Notes: generated by a model not told the origin, from the sequence alone. A stretch of DNA of 64,000 nucleotides from CAVRTM01 sp963724015 (GCA_963724015.1 CAVRTM010000012.1:62001-126000), one strand, 5' to 3'. Shown: positions 1-9,334, counted from the stretch's first letter. Numbers and translations: made by a program.

Positions 1-4
1 GACG

Positions 5-808
5 TCAGGCCAGGTCGTAGTCGGCGACGACTGCCGCGTGGTCGCTCCAGCGCTCGGCGTACGTCGCGGCGCGGCCGACCCACGTCCCGGACAGCCGGCG
101 AGCCAGTGCGGCGGAGGCCAGCTGGTAGTCGATCCGCCACCCGGTGTCGTTGTCGAAGGCCTTGCCGCGCCAGGACCACCACGTGTAGGGGCCCTCCACC
201 TCGCCGGCGCCCTGGCGCGACACGTCCACCCACTCGCCACCGAGCCAGCGGTCGAGGTAGGCCTGCTCCTCGGGCAGGAAGCCGGCCTTGCCGAGGTTGC
301 CCTTCCAGTTGCGCAGGTCGGCGCGGGTGTGGGCGATGTTCAGGTCCCCCGCCACCAGGACGAGGCGGCCTCCGTCGGCCAGCTGCTTCATCCGCATCGT
401 CATGGCGTCCAGGAAGCGGTACTTGTCCGCCTGCCGCGGGGTCTGCGCCTCGCCGGTGTGGACGTAGACCGAGACCACCGTCACGGGCCCCATCGGCAGG
501 TCGAGCTCGGCCTCGACCCAGCGCCCCGCCGCGACGTCGGCCTCCTCGTCCTCCAGCTCGCACCGGACGCGCCGGTGCGCATCCCGTGACAGCACCGCGA
601 CGCCGGCGCGCCCGGCGGTGCCACACGGTGCGTGGGCGACGTGCCAGCCGCCGAGGCCGGCGTCCGCCAGGGCCCGGGTCAGCTGGGCATCACTCGCCCG
701 CACCTCCTGCAGGCACAGGACATCGGGCTCCGCCTCCGCGAGCCAGGACAGCCCTCCACGACGAGCGGCAGCCCGGATCCCGTTGACGTTGGCGGAGATG
801 ACGCGCAT
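5..808 (-). CDS. xth: Exodeoxyribonuclease III
   Basis: Mg2+-dependent 3'-5' exonuclease and AP endonuclease of base excision repair. The 267-residue protein has the full exonuclease/endonuclease/phosphatase fold: NVNGIRAA at the N terminus, the metal-binding Glu in LCLQEVRA (about residue 35), the GDLNIAHT segment with catalytic Asp/Asn (about 155), RIDYQL, and the terminal WSDHAAV Asp-His pair. The length is normal for the family and the gene is intact. The start is the ATG at 806-808. A weak -10-like GAGAAT lies six bases upstream (815-820), so a leaderless transcript is possible. It is divergent from the cation transporter. Confidence 0.95.
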   Translation of the reverse strand: MRVISANVNGIRAAARRGGLSWLAEAEPDVLCLQEVRASDAQLTRALADAGLGGWHVAHAPCGTAGRAGVAVLSRDAHRRVRCELEDEEADVAAGRWVEAELDLPMGPVTVVSVYVHTGEAQTPRQADKYRFLDAMTMRMKQLADGGRLVLVAGDLNIAHTRADLRNWKGNLGKAGFLPEEQAYLDRWLGGEWVDVSRQGAGEVEGPYTWWSWRGKAFDNDTGWRIDYQLASAALARRLSGTWVGRAATYAERWSDHAAVVADYDLA

Positions 809-878
809 CCGGCCATTCTCCCCGTCGTACCGCTCGGGCCCCGCCTCGGGTCGACGGGCGACGGTGCGGGCGCCGGTC

Positions 879-884
879 TATCGT
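879..884 (+). promoter_or_regulatory. -10 element, leaderless promoter of the cation transporter
   Basis: TATCGT is followed by seven bases and then the ATG at 892. This fits the actinobacterial TANNNT -10 with transcription starting at the start codon. No Shine-Dalgarno sequence is visible. Confidence 0.6.
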
Positions 885-891
885 CGGTCCC

Positions 892-1872
892 ATGACCGGC
901 GCCCCCCGCTCGAGCCCCGCTGCCGTCGCCTCCGCGGCGGAGGCCGGTGGTCGCACCACCGTCATCAAGGAGGGCCCACCCAAGAGCGCCACGCGGACGG
1001 TGGTCATCGCCGTCCTCGCCAACCTCGGGGTCGCGATCGCCAAGGGCATCGCCGCGATGCTGACCGGCTCCGCCGCGATGCTCGCCGAGACGGTGCACTC
1101 GGTGGCTGACACGGCCAACGAGGTGCTGCTCTACATCGGGCTGCGTCGCAGCAGCCCGAAGCCCGACCCGTCGCATCCGTTCGGCTACGGCCAGGAGCGG
1201 TGGTTCTGGTCGTTCATGGCGGCGCTGGGCATCTTCCTCGTGGGCGGCCTGCTGGCCATCGTCGAGGGCGTGCGCGCGCTGCTCCACCCCGAGCCGCTCG
1301 AGTCGTTCCTCGTCGGGCTGGCGGTGCTGGTGGTCTCGTTCGTGCTGGAGGGCATCTCCTGGCGCACCGCCTACAAGGAGGTCCGCGAGGAGGCTCGGGG
1401 GGCGGAGCGGTCGCTCTCGGACCACCTCACGGTCTCCTCGGACCCGACCGCCCAGACGGTGTTCTACGAGGACACGGCCGCGCTGATCGGGCTGGTCCTC
1501 GCGATCGCCGCCCTCGTGCTGCACCAGGTGACCGGCTCCGCCGTGTACGACGCGGTCGCCAGCATCCTCATCGGGGTGCTGCTCAGCGTGGTGGCGTTCC
1601 TGCTGACCCGGCACAACCGCCGCCTGCTCATCGACTCCTCCGCGCCGCCGGACCTGGTCCAGCGGATGCACGAGGACCTGGCCTCGCGGCCCGGGGTCGT
1701 CGCGGTGTCCACGCTGCAGGCCGTCTGGATCGGCCCCCGGCAGCTGCTCCTGGCCGCCGACCTGGTCTACGCGCCTGGCGAGGACGTCGTGGGCCGCATC
1801 GCCGAGCTGCGCGACGAGCTGCTCGAGGAGCCGGTCATCGCCGCGGTCAAGCTCACTCCCGTCGCCGCCTGA
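892..1872 (+). CDS. Cation diffusion facilitator family transporter
   Basis: Predicted inner-membrane proton-coupled exporter of divalent metal ions (Zn, Co, Fe or Mn; the substrate cannot be read from sequence). The 326 residues contain about six hydrophobic helices and a short C-terminal cytoplasmic domain. The helix-2 metal motif is present as HSVAD, with a second acidic site in YEDTAALIG of helix 5. The HPFGYGQERWFW loop is typical of the family. The start is the ATG 7 nt after a TATCGT -10. It ends 49 nt before a strong hairpin shared with the convergent icd gene. The gene is intact. Confidence 0.9.
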   Translation: MTGAPRSSPAAVASAAEAGGRTTVIKEGPPKSATRTVVIAVLANLGVAIAKGIAAMLTGSAAMLAETVHSVADTANEVLLYIGLRRSSPKPDPSHPFGYGQERWFWSFMAALGIFLVGGLLAIVEGVRALLHPEPLESFLVGLAVLVVSFVLEGISWRTAYKEVREEARGAERSLSDHLTVSSDPTAQTVFYEDTAALIGLVLAIAALVLHQVTGSAVYDAVASILIGVLLSVVAFLLTRHNRRLLIDSSAPPDLVQRMHEDLASRPGVVAVSTLQAVWIGPRQLLLAADLVYAPGEDVVGRIAELRDELLEEPVIAAVKLTPVAA

Positions 1873-1920
1873 CACCTGCCTGTGCACCACCGGCGGATCC
1901 GCCGGCAGAGGCTGCGGACG

Positions 1921-1961
1921 CGGAACGGCCCCGCACCTCCGTGAGGTGCGGGGCCGTTCCG
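1921..1961. terminator. Bidirectional hairpin between CDF transporter and icd
   Basis: Perfect 18-bp inverted repeat (1921-1938 with 1944-1961) and a 5-nt loop, between convergent genes. There is no U-tract on either strand, as is usual for high-GC actinobacterial terminators. Confidence 0.8.
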
Positions 1962-1975
1962 GGCGGCGGTGGCGG

Positions 1976-3199
1976 TCAGGCCATGGCCTTCTTCAGGTTG
2001 TCGTCGATCGCGGCGAGGAACTCCTCGGTGGTGAGGAACGCCTGGTCCGGGCCGACGAGCAGCGCGAGGTCCTTGGTCATCTTGCCCTGCTCGACCGTCT
2101 CGACGCAGACCCGCTCGAGGGTCTCGGCGAAAGCCGTCACCTCGGGGGTGCCGTCGAGCTTGCCGCGGTGCTTCAGGCCACCGGTCCACGCGAAGATCGA
2201 GGCGATCGGGTTGGTGGAGGTCGGCTTGCCCTGCTCGTGCTGGCGGAAGTGGCGCGTCACCGTGCCGTGCGCCGCCTCGGCCTCGACCGTCTTGCCGTCC
2301 GGGGTCATCAGCACCGACGTCATCAGGCCGAGCGAGCCGAAGCCCTGGGCCACGGTGTCGGACTGCACGTCACCGTCGTAGTTCTTGCAGGCCCAGACGT
2401 AGCCGCCCTCCCACTTCATCGCGGCGGCGACCATGTCGTCGATCAGGCGGTGCTCGTAGGTGAGGCCGGCCTGCTCGAACGCGTCCTTGAACTCGGCGTC
2501 GAAGACGGCCTGGAAGATGTCCTTGAACGCGCCGTCATAGGCCTTGAGGATCGTGTTCTTGGTCGAGAGGTAGACCGGGTACTTGCGCTGCAGGCCGTAG
2601 TTGAACGACGCGCGGGCGAAGTCCTCGATCGACTTGTTGAAGTTGTACATCCCCATGACGACACCGCCGTCGGCCGGCATGTCGACCACGTCGAGCTCGA
2701 TCGGCTCACCGGAGGCCTCGTCGGTCGGGTGCCAGGAGATGGTGACCTTGCCGGCGCCGGGGACCTTGAAGTTGGTCGCCTTGTACTGGTCGCCGTGGGC
2801 GTGGCGGCCGATGATGATCGGCTTGGTCCAGCCCGGCACCAGGCGCGGGATGTTGCTGATGATGATCGGCTCGCGGAAGACGACGCCACCGAGGATGTTG
2901 CGGATCGTGCCGTTCGGCGAGACCCACATCTTCTTCAGGTCGAACTCCTCGACGCGGGCCTCGTCCGGCGTGATCGTCGCGCACTTGACGCCGACGCCGT
3001 ACTGCTTGATCGCGTTCGCCGCATCGACCGTGATCTGGTCGTCGGTCTCGTCGCGCTTCTGGATCGACAGGTCGTAGTACTTGAGGTCGATGTCCAGGTA
3101 GGGGTGGATCAGCCGGTCCTTGATGAACTGCCAGATGATCCGGGTCATCTCGTCACCGTCGAGCTCGACGACGGGGTTGACCACCTTGATCTTGCTCAT
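1976..3199 (-). CDS. icd: NADP-dependent isocitrate dehydrogenase
   Basis: Oxidative decarboxylation of isocitrate to 2-oxoglutarate in the TCA cycle, producing NADPH. The 407-residue protein is of the homodimeric eukaryote-like class: it opens with KVVNPVVELDGDEMTRIIW and carries the substrate loop WVSPNGTIRNILGG and the metal-binding YDGDVQSD segment. An open frame continues upstream, but the ATG at 3197-3199 is the family start and is preceded by a GAGG-like site. The gene is intact. An 18-bp near-palindrome and a TAATCT -10 lie about 45-65 nt upstream and probably control it. It is divergent from mdh, which acts in the same cycle. Confidence 0.96.
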   Translation of the reverse strand: MSKIKVVNPVVELDGDEMTRIIWQFIKDRLIHPYLDIDLKYYDLSIQKRDETDDQITVDAANAIKQYGVGVKCATITPDEARVEEFDLKKMWVSPNGTIRNILGGVVFREPIIISNIPRLVPGWTKPIIIGRHAHGDQYKATNFKVPGAGKVTISWHPTDEASGEPIELDVVDMPADGGVVMGMYNFNKSIEDFARASFNYGLQRKYPVYLSTKNTILKAYDGAFKDIFQAVFDAEFKDAFEQAGLTYEHRLIDDMVAAAMKWEGGYVWACKNYDGDVQSDTVAQGFGSLGLMTSVLMTPDGKTVEAEAAHGTVTRHFRQHEQGKPTSTNPIASIFAWTGGLKHRGKLDGTPEVTAFAETLERVCVETVEQGKMTKDLALLVGPDQAFLTTEEFLAAIDDNLKKAMA

Positions 3200-3244
3200 G
3201 CCTTGGGCTCCTCGCTTCGACCGTATGTCTATCCGGGGACAGAT

Positions 3245-3262
3245 TACCTTGACGTCAAGATA
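3245..3262. promoter_or_regulatory. Palindromic operator upstream of icd
   Basis: TACCTTGACGTCAAGATA is an 18-bp palindrome with one mismatched pair and a perfect CTTGACGTCAAG core. On the minus strand it sits immediately before, and overlaps, a TAATCT -10 hexamer for icd. MarR-family TamR of Streptomyces is reported to control aconitase, malate synthase and isocitrate dehydrogenase; a TamR-like repressor is the likeliest ligand, by inference only. Confidence 0.6.
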
Positions 3263-3388
3263 CTTTGCCATCCGGCACCCCGGCCGGGCGGCGGCGGGAC
3301 GCCCCCGGTCCCCTGCACTCAACCACAGGACGGGCACCCCGGCCACCGGGTGAGCGGGCTCCCGCGGCCTCCGCAGGACCGGGGTACG

Positions 3389-3407
3389 GCGACGCTGATA
3401 GCGTCGC
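3389..3407. promoter_or_regulatory. Inverted repeat over the mdh -10 region
   Basis: GCGACGCT-GAT-AGCGTCGC is a perfect 8+8 bp inverted repeat. It contains a TAGCGT -10-like hexamer (3399-3404) about 40 nt before the mdh start, so the element could be an operator over the mdh promoter. Confidence 0.45.
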
Positions 3408-3444
3408 AGGCGCCCGTCCTCCACCTCACCTGAAGGGTCCTCCA

Positions 3445-4434
3445 GTGAGCACTACTCCCGTCAAGGTCGCCGTCACCGGCGCCGCCGGTCAGATCGGTTA
3501 CAGCCTGCTCTTCCGCATCGCGAGCGGCGCGCTGCTGGGCCCCGACACCCCGGTCGAGCTGCGGCTGCTGGAGATCACCCCCGCGCTGGGCGCGCTCGAG
3601 GGCGTCGTGATGGAGCTGGACGACTGCGCCTTCCCGACCCTCGCCGGTGTCGAGATCGGCGACGACGCGAACCGCATCTTCGACGGCGCCAACGTGGCGC
3701 TGCTGGTCGGCGCCCGCCCCCGCAGCAAGGGCATGGAGCGCGGCGACCTGCTCGAGGCCAACGGTGCGATCTTCACCGCGCAGGGCAAGGCGCTGAACGA
3801 CCACGCCGCCGACGACATCCGGATCACCGTGACCGGCAACCCGGCCAACACCAACGCCCTGATCACGATGAGCAACGCCCAGGACATCCCGCGCGAGCGG
3901 TTCTCGGCCCTGACCCGCCTGGACCACAACCGCGCGATCGCCCAGCTGGCGCACAAGACCGGTGTCAGCGTCAACGAGATCCGCAAGATGACGATCTGGG
4001 GCAACCACTCCGCCACGCAGTACCCCGACCTCTTCCACGCCGAGGTCTCCGGGCGCAACGCCGTCGAGGCCGTGGGCGACCAGGACTGGCTGGAGAACAC
4101 CTTCATCCCCACCGTGCAGAAGCGCGGCGCGGCCATCATCGAGGCCCGGGGCGCGTCGTCGGCGGCGTCCGCCGCGTCGGCCACGATCGACCACACGCGT
4201 GACTGGCTGGGCGGCAGCCCCGAGGGCAGCTGGCTGTCGATGGCCGTCTGCTCCGACGGCTCGTACGGCGTGCCCGAGGGCCTGATCTCCTCCTTCCCCG
4301 TCACCACGAGCAACGGCAGCTGGGAGATCGTCCAGGGCCTGGAGATCGACGACTTCTCCCGCGGCCGGATCGACGCCAGCGCGGCCGAGCTGGCCGAGGA
4401 GCGCGACGCCGTCAAGGGTCTCGGCCTGATCTGA
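3445..4434 (+). CDS. mdh: Malate dehydrogenase (NAD)
   Basis: Reversible oxidation of malate to oxaloacetate. The 329-residue protein matches the cytosolic-type bacterial MDH family: Rossmann motif GAAGQIGYSLLFRIA near residue 10, the substrate-binding ARPRSKGMERGDLL, LTRLDHNRA, and the catalytic His in WGNHSATQYPD. The frame is open further upstream, but GTG at 3445 is the family start with an AAGGG site 8-9 nt upstream. The gene is intact. A perfect inverted repeat covers its probable -10, and a perfect 16-bp hairpin follows the stop codon. Confidence 0.96.
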   Translation: MSTTPVKVAVTGAAGQIGYSLLFRIASGALLGPDTPVELRLLEITPALGALEGVVMELDDCAFPTLAGVEIGDDANRIFDGANVALLVGARPRSKGMERGDLLEANGAIFTAQGKALNDHAADDIRITVTGNPANTNALITMSNAQDIPRERFSALTRLDHNRAIAQLAHKTGVSVNEIRKMTIWGNHSATQYPDLFHAEVSGRNAVEAVGDQDWLENTFIPTVQKRGAAIIEARGASSAASAASATIDHTRDWLGGSPEGSWLSMAVCSDGSYGVPEGLISSFPVTTSNGSWEIVQGLEIDDFSRGRIDASAAELAEERDAVKGLGLI

Positions 4435-4454
4435 GCTCCTGCCTGCTCCACCAG

Positions 4455-4499
4455 CGCGAACGCCCCGCCGCCTCCCTGCGAGTCGGCGGGGCGTTCGCG
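4455..4499. terminator. Hairpin terminator after mdh
   Basis: Perfect 16-bp stem (4455-4470 with 4484-4499) and a 13-nt loop, 20 nt after the mdh stop and just before the convergent DUF3017 gene. Confidence 0.8.
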
Positions 4500-4516
4500 T
4501 GGCGGGCGCGGACCGG

Positions 4517-4786
4517 TCAGCGGCGGGGGCTCAGGTCGACGAGGCGGACCGTGAGGAACAGCGCCGCGCCGAGGCCGAGGAGGACCACGACGTCGGTGAG
4601 CCGGCGGCGTACGGCCAGGCCGCCGGCCCGGGACGGCGGCAGGAGCAGCCGCAGGAGGCCGCCGACGACCAGGGCGGCGGCCGCGACGTAGCCGCCGCTG
4701 CGCAGGGAGCCGAGCAGGACCAGCAGCAGCCCGACGCCGAGCCCGACGGCGACGACCCACCAGACTCCGAGCCGGGGTGAGGTCAT
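4517..4786 (-). CDS. DUF3017-type small membrane protein
   Basis: An 89-residue protein with three hydrophobic stretches (about residues 8-25, 32-50 and 64-82) and positively charged ends, matching the DUF3017 family commonly found directly after folD in actinobacteria. Its ATG overlaps the folD stop (ATGA, 4783-4786), so translation is probably coupled. Function is unknown; an integral membrane protein is all that can be said. Confidence 0.75.
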   Translation of the reverse strand: MTSPRLGVWWVVAVGLGVGLLLVLLGSLRSGGYVAAAALVVGGLLRLLLPPSRAGGLAVRRRLTDVVVLLGLGAALFLTVRLVDLSPRR

Positions 4787-5650
4787 CGGCAGGCGAGCGC
4801 GCGCTCGGCCGCCTCGACCACGTTGACCAGCAGCATCGCCCGCGTCATCGGCCCGACCCCGCCGGGGTTGGGGGTGAGCCAGCCGGCCACCTCGGCCACG
4901 TCGGCGGCGACGTCGCCGGCGATCCGTGAGCGGCCGTCGGCGCCCTGCACCCGGCTGACGCCGACGTCGAGCACCGCCGCGCCGGGCTTGACCATGTCGG
5001 CCGTGACGATCCCCGGCACGCCGGCCGCCGCCACGACGATGTCGGCCCGGCGCACGTGGGCGGCCAGGTCGCGGGTGCCGGTGTGGCAGAGCGTGACGGT
5101 GGCGTTCTCGCTGCGCCGGGTCAGCAGCAGCCCGAGCGGGCGCCCCACCGTGATGCCGCGGCCGATCACGGTCACCTCGGCGCCGGCGATCGGCACGTCG
5201 TAGCGGCGCAGCAGCTCGACGATGCCGGTCGGCGTGCAGGGCAGCGGGGCCTTCTCGCCGAGGACGAGCGCGCCGAGGTTGGTGGGGTGCAGGCCGTCGA
5301 CGTCCTTGACCGGGTCGACGCGGGAGAGGATCGCGAACTCGTCGAGGCCGGTGGGCTGCTGGACGAGGAACGCGGTGCAGGCGGGGTCGGCGTTCAGCTC
5401 GTCGACGACGGCCTCGACCTCCGCCTGGGTGGCCGTGGCGGGCAGCTCGCGGGCGATGCTGGCCAGGCCGATCTCGGCGCAGTCGCGGTGCTTGGCGGCG
5501 ACGTACCAGCGGCTGCCCGGGTCGTCACCGACGAGCACGGTGCCCAGCCCGGGGACGACGCCCCTGCTCGCGCAGCGCGGCGATCCGGACCGACAGCTCC
5601 GCCTTGATCGTCGCGAGTGTCGCCTTGCCGTCCAGAGGAGTCGCCGTCAC
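4783..5650 (-). CDS. folD: Bifunctional methylene-THF dehydrogenase/cyclohydrolase (frameshifted here)
   Basis: Interconverts 5,10-methylene-THF and 10-formyl-THF, supplying formyl groups to PurN and PurH encoded nearby. The C-terminal 250 residues are typical: VLVGDDPGSRWYV, the VQQP segment, KDVDGLHP, PCTPTGIVELL and the NADP-binding VIGRGITVGRPLGLLL. The N terminus, from GTG at 5648-5650 (VTATPLDGKATLATIK), lies one frame away and joins if one C of the run at 5561-5564 is removed. An essential-type gene broken only by a homopolymer base suggests a sequence error. It is divergent from the acetyltransferase, with 19 nt between the starts. Confidence 0.88.
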
Positions 5651-5657
5651 AGGCGCC

Positions 5658-5663
5658 TATCCT
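5658..5663 (+). promoter_or_regulatory. -10 element, leaderless promoter of GNAT gene
   Basis: TATCCT, six bases, then GTG at 5670. It lies in the 19-nt gap between the divergent folD and acetyltransferase starts. Confidence 0.55.
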
Positions 5664-5669
5664 GCCACG

Positions 5670-6126
5670 GTGAAGATCGAGCTCCGCGAAGCCCGCTACG
5701 GCGACCACCTGACCGCCCCGCTGATCCGGGAGATCCAGCAGGAGATGACCGACCGGTACGGCGGGCCGGACGAGACGCCGGTCGCAGCGGAGCAGTTCGC
5801 GGCCCCGGGCGGCACGTTCGTGGTCGCCTCCATCGACGGCGAGCCGATCGGCTGCGCGGGGCTGCGGGGCCGCACCGGGACCGAGGTGGAGCTGAAGCGG
5901 ATGTACATCCGGACCGCGCACCGGCGCCGTGGCCATGCCCGCCGGCTGCTCACCGCGCTGGAGGACGCGGGCGCGGGCGCTGGGCTACCGGCGGCTGGTG
6001 CTGGAGACGGGGACCGAGCAGCCCGAGGCGATCGCGCTGTACGAGCGCGAGGGCTACCGGCCCACCGAGGGCTTCGGGCACTACGCCGACGAGCCGGGCA
6101 GCCGGTACTACGCGAAGGACCTCTGA
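5670..6126 (+). CDS. GNAT family N-acetyltransferase (frameshifted here)
   Basis: Acetyl-CoA-dependent N-acetyltransferase with unknown substrate. The N-terminal frame gives GCAGLRGRTGTEVELKRMYI and the acetyl-CoA loop RRRGHARRLL. The C-terminal frame gives ALGYRRLVLETGTEQPEAI and a YEREGYRP ending, as in the family. The two join if one G of the run 5969-5971 is removed, giving about 151 residues. The GTG start is six bases after TATCCT. The 3' end overlaps the convergent transporter gene by 19 nt. Confidence 0.82.
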
Positions 6127-7098
6127 GGCTCCGGGCGCTGCGCGGCGCGCCGGCTGGTGACCCCGGCCGCGCCGGCCGCGACGAGCGTGACCAGGATGCC
6201 GAGGATGACCTGCACCCCGATGTGCGAGCGCGTGGCGGGGGTGAGCAGGTCGAGCGCGACCGCCGCGCTGAGCTGCCCGGTGAGCATCACGAGGGTGAAC
6301 AGCAGGACGCCCAGGGAACGCACCACGACCGCCGCCATGAAGACGAACGCGATGCCGCACAGCCCGCCCAGCCAGGCCCACCACGGCACGTGCAGGGTCG
6401 CCGGGCTGCGCAGCGACCCCGTGAGGGCCTGCAGCACCCCGGCCAGCACCAGGAAGCACGTGCCGAGGGTGAAGTTGAGCCAGGTGGTGGCCATCGCGCT
6501 GCCGGTCTCGGCGCCGACCCGGCCGTTGGTCGCCTGCTGCACCGTCATCAGCGCCCCGACGAAAGCGGCGACGAGGGCCGGCACGACCACCGAGTGGCCG
6601 GACCCGCCCCCGCGGGCGGTGACGGCGACGACGACGCCGACGAAGGCCAGGGCCGCCGACGCGGCCCGCGCCGGTGTCACCGGCGCCTTGCCGGCCGGTC
6701 CCAGCCCGAGCTTGTCCACGAGCAGGGCGTTGCCGGTCTGGCCGCCGACGACCGCGATGGTGAAGATGGCCACTCCGGCCAGCGGGACGGCGTAGGTCTG
6801 CGCGACGACGAACGCGCCGCCGCCGAGGCCGCCGAGGCACTGCCACCACCGCAGCCGGCCGTCCCGGATCGCAGCCGGCAGGTCACCAACGGCGGCGCGG
6901 ACGCCGGGCGCCGCCAGCAGGAGCAGCGAGAGCAGCACCGCCCCCGAGCCGAAGCTCCACATCGCGGCGTCCAGCGGGGCCTTGAAGCCGGTGCTCAGCT
7001 CGCCGTTCATGCGTGACTGCAGCGACATGACGGCGCCGCCGGCGAACGCGGCCGCCGCCGCGGCGGCCAGCGTCGCCCTGGAGGTGCCGCGCCTGCAT
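6108..7098 (-). CDS. YdcZ (DUF606)-type DMT superfamily transporter (frameshifted near start)
   Basis: Membrane protein of about 330 residues with ten hydrophobic helices in two repeated halves; each half contains the SLQSRMNGEL / VQQATNGRVG and GGLxG elements of the DUF606/YdcZ branch. The transported molecule is unknown. The intact frame begins at ATG 7028, inside the first helix. An ATG overlapping the purH stop (TGATG, 7096-7100) becomes the natural start if one base of the CCC run 7076-7078 is removed, giving MQARHLQATLAAAAAAFAGG. It is last in the purN-purH direction, probably translationally coupled. Confidence 0.78.
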
Positions 7099-8676
7099 CA
7101 GTGGGCGAAGTGCCTGGTGCCGGTGAAGTACAGCGCCACGCCGGCGCTCCGGGCGGCCTCGACCACCTCGGCGTCGCGGACCGAGCCGCCCGGGGCGACG
7201 ACGGCACGCACGCCGGCGTCCAGCAGCACCTGCAGGCCGTCGGCGAACGGGAAGAAGGCGTCGGAGGCCGCGACGGCGCCTCGGGCCCGCTCCTCCCCGG
7301 CGCGGGAGACCGCGAGCCGGCAGGAGTCCACCCGGTTGACCTGCCCCATGCCGACACCCACGCTCGCGCCCTCGTCGGCCAGCAGGACGGCGTTGGACTT
7401 CACCGCGCGGATCGCCCGCCAGGCGAACCCCAGGTCGGCGAGGGTGGCCTCGTCCGCCGCGTCCCCGGCCACGAGGGTCCAGCGCGACGGGTCGTCACCG
7501 CCGCCGTCGACCACGGCGTCGACCTTGTCGCGGGTCTGCATCAGCACCCCGCCGCTGATCGCCCGGAACTCGACCTGGTCGGCGGTGCGCTCCATGCCGC
7601 TCGGCAGCCGCAGCAGCCGGATGTTCTTCTTGCGGGTGAGGATCTCCAGCGCCTCGGGCTCGAAGTCGGGCGCGACGACGACCTCGGTGAAGACCTCAGC
7701 CACCTGCGCGGCCATCTCGGCGCTGACCGGCCGGTTGGTCGCGACCACGCCGCCGTAGGCGGACACCGGGTCGCAGGCGTGCGCGCGCCGGTGGGCCTGC
7801 GCGATGTCGGCCCCCACCGCGATGCCGCAGGGGTTGGCGTGCTTGATGATCGCCACCGCCGGCTCGGTGTGGTCGGCCGCGGCCCGCTGGGCGGCGTCGG
7901 CGTCGACGTAGTTGTTGTAGGACATCTCCTTGCCGTGCAGCTGCTCGGCGTTGGCCAGCCCGGCCCGCCAGTGCGTGTAGAGGGCCGCGCGCTGGTGGGG
8001 GTTCTCGCCGTACCGCAGCACGGTCTTCTTGTCCCACGTCGCCCCGGTCCACGCCGGGAAGCCGGTGCCGTCGGAGGTGTCGGTGAGGACGTTGCCCATC
8101 CAGGAGGCGACGGCCACGTCGTACGTCGCGGTGTGCACGAACGCCTCGGCGGCCAGGGTGCGCCGCTGCTCGAGGGTGAAGCCGCCGCCGCGCACCAGCA
8201 GCAGCACCGAGGCGTAGGCCGCCGGGTCGGTGACCACCGCGACGCTGGCGTGGTTCTTGGCGGCGGCACGGACCATCGAGGGACCGCCGATGTCGATCTG
8301 CTCGACGCACTCCTCCTGCGGAGGCACCGGACTGCACGGTGTCGGTGAACGGGTAGAGGTTGCACACCACCAGGTCGAACGGCTCGACCCCGAGGTCGCC
8401 CAGCTGGGCCACGTGCTCGGGGTTGCGGGTGTCGGCCAGGATCCCGGCGTGGACCCGCGGGTGCAGGGTCTTGACCCGGCCGTCGAGGCACTCGGGAAAG
8501 CCGGTGACCTCCTCGACCCGGGTGACCGGCACGCCGGCGGCCTCGATCCGCCCCGCCGTGGAGCCGGTCGAGACCAGCGCCACGCCCGCCTCGTGCAGGC
8601 CGCGGGCCAGCTCCTCCAGCCCACGCTTGTCGTAGACGGAGACCAGGGCGCGCTTGATCGGGCGGCGCTCGCTCAC
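7098..8676 (-). CDS. purH: Bifunctional AICAR transformylase/IMP cyclohydrolase (frameshifted here)
   Basis: Last two steps of de novo IMP synthesis. The N-terminal cyclohydrolase (MGS-like) domain reads RALVSVYDKRGLEELARGL, STGSTAGRIE, RVKTLHPRVHAGIL and CNLYPF. After a shift near 8319-8325 the transformylase part continues with DIGGPSMVRAAAKNHASVAVV, LRYGENPHQRAALY, KHANPCGIAVG and the C-terminal AHFAH-like end. The start is GTG at 8674-8676, overlapping the purN TGA stop (GTGA). The shift is either one extra base or two missing C. About 525 residues are expected, as for the family. Confidence 0.92.
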
Positions 8677-9326
8677 GAGATGGTGACCTTTCGTTCGGAG
8701 ACGGTGTAGCCGTCGCGGACCATCCGGCCCACGCAGTCGACGAGCATCTGGCGCTCGGCGGTCTTGATGCGTTCGTGCAGGCTCTGCACAGTGTCGTCGT
8801 CGGCCACCGGCACCGCGCGCTGGGCCACGATGGGGCCGGTGTCGACCCCGGCGTCGACGACGAACAGCGTCGCGCCGGTGACCTTGACGCCGTAGGCGAG
8901 CGCGTCCCGCGGCCCGTGCATCCCGGGGAAGGACGGGGACAGCGCAGGATGGGTGTTGACGGTGCGGCCGCCGAACCGGGCCAGGAACGCCGCACCGGTC
9001 AGCCGCATGAAGCCGGCGAGGACCACCAGGCACGGGTCGTACGACGCCACGTGCCCGGCCAGCGCCTCGTCCCACTCCGCGCGGCTGGCGTAGTCCGCGA
9101 CGGGGCAGACGAACGTGGGCACGCCCGCGCGCTGCGCCCTGGCCAGGCCCTCCACGCCGTCGCGGTCGGCCCCCACGGCCGCGACCCGCACGCCGTACGC
9201 CGGGTCGGCCGCGGCGTCCAGCAGCGCCTGCAGGTTGGTGCCGGCACCGGAGACCAGGACGACGATGTCGCCGGCTGCGGCGCCGCGCCGAGCCGGATCT
9301 GGCCCGTTGCCCGGCGGATTGCTCAC
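8673..9326 (-). CDS. purN: Phosphoribosylglycinamide formyltransferase
   Basis: Transfers the formyl group from 10-formyl-THF to GAR in purine synthesis. The 217-residue protein contains VLVSGAGTNLQALLDA at the N terminus, the catalytic VNTHPALSPSFPGMHG region with Asn/His, GATLFVVDAGVDTGPIVAQ and the Asp of the same loop. The frame is open 99 nt further upstream. GTG at 9324-9326 is preferred because TATCCT lies eight bases before it and because it matches family length. Its stop overlaps the purH start. The gene is intact. Confidence 0.95.
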   Translation of the reverse strand: MSNPPGNGPDPARRGAAAGDIVVLVSGAGTNLQALLDAAADPAYGVRVAAVGADRDGVEGLARAQRAGVPTFVCPVADYASRAEWDEALAGHVASYDPCLVVLAGFMRLTGAAFLARFGGRTVNTHPALSPSFPGMHGPRDALAYGVKVTGATLFVVDAGVDTGPIVAQRAVPVADDDTVQSLHERIKTAERQMLVDCVGRMVRDGYTVSERKVTIS

Positions 9327-9334
9327 GGTGAGCG

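Noticed and set aside
1946..3433. Long open frame of about 495 codons on the plus strand opposite icd
   Set aside because: It is the antisense shadow of icd: strong GC-codon bias, Val/Asp/Arg-rich composition and no recognisable domain.
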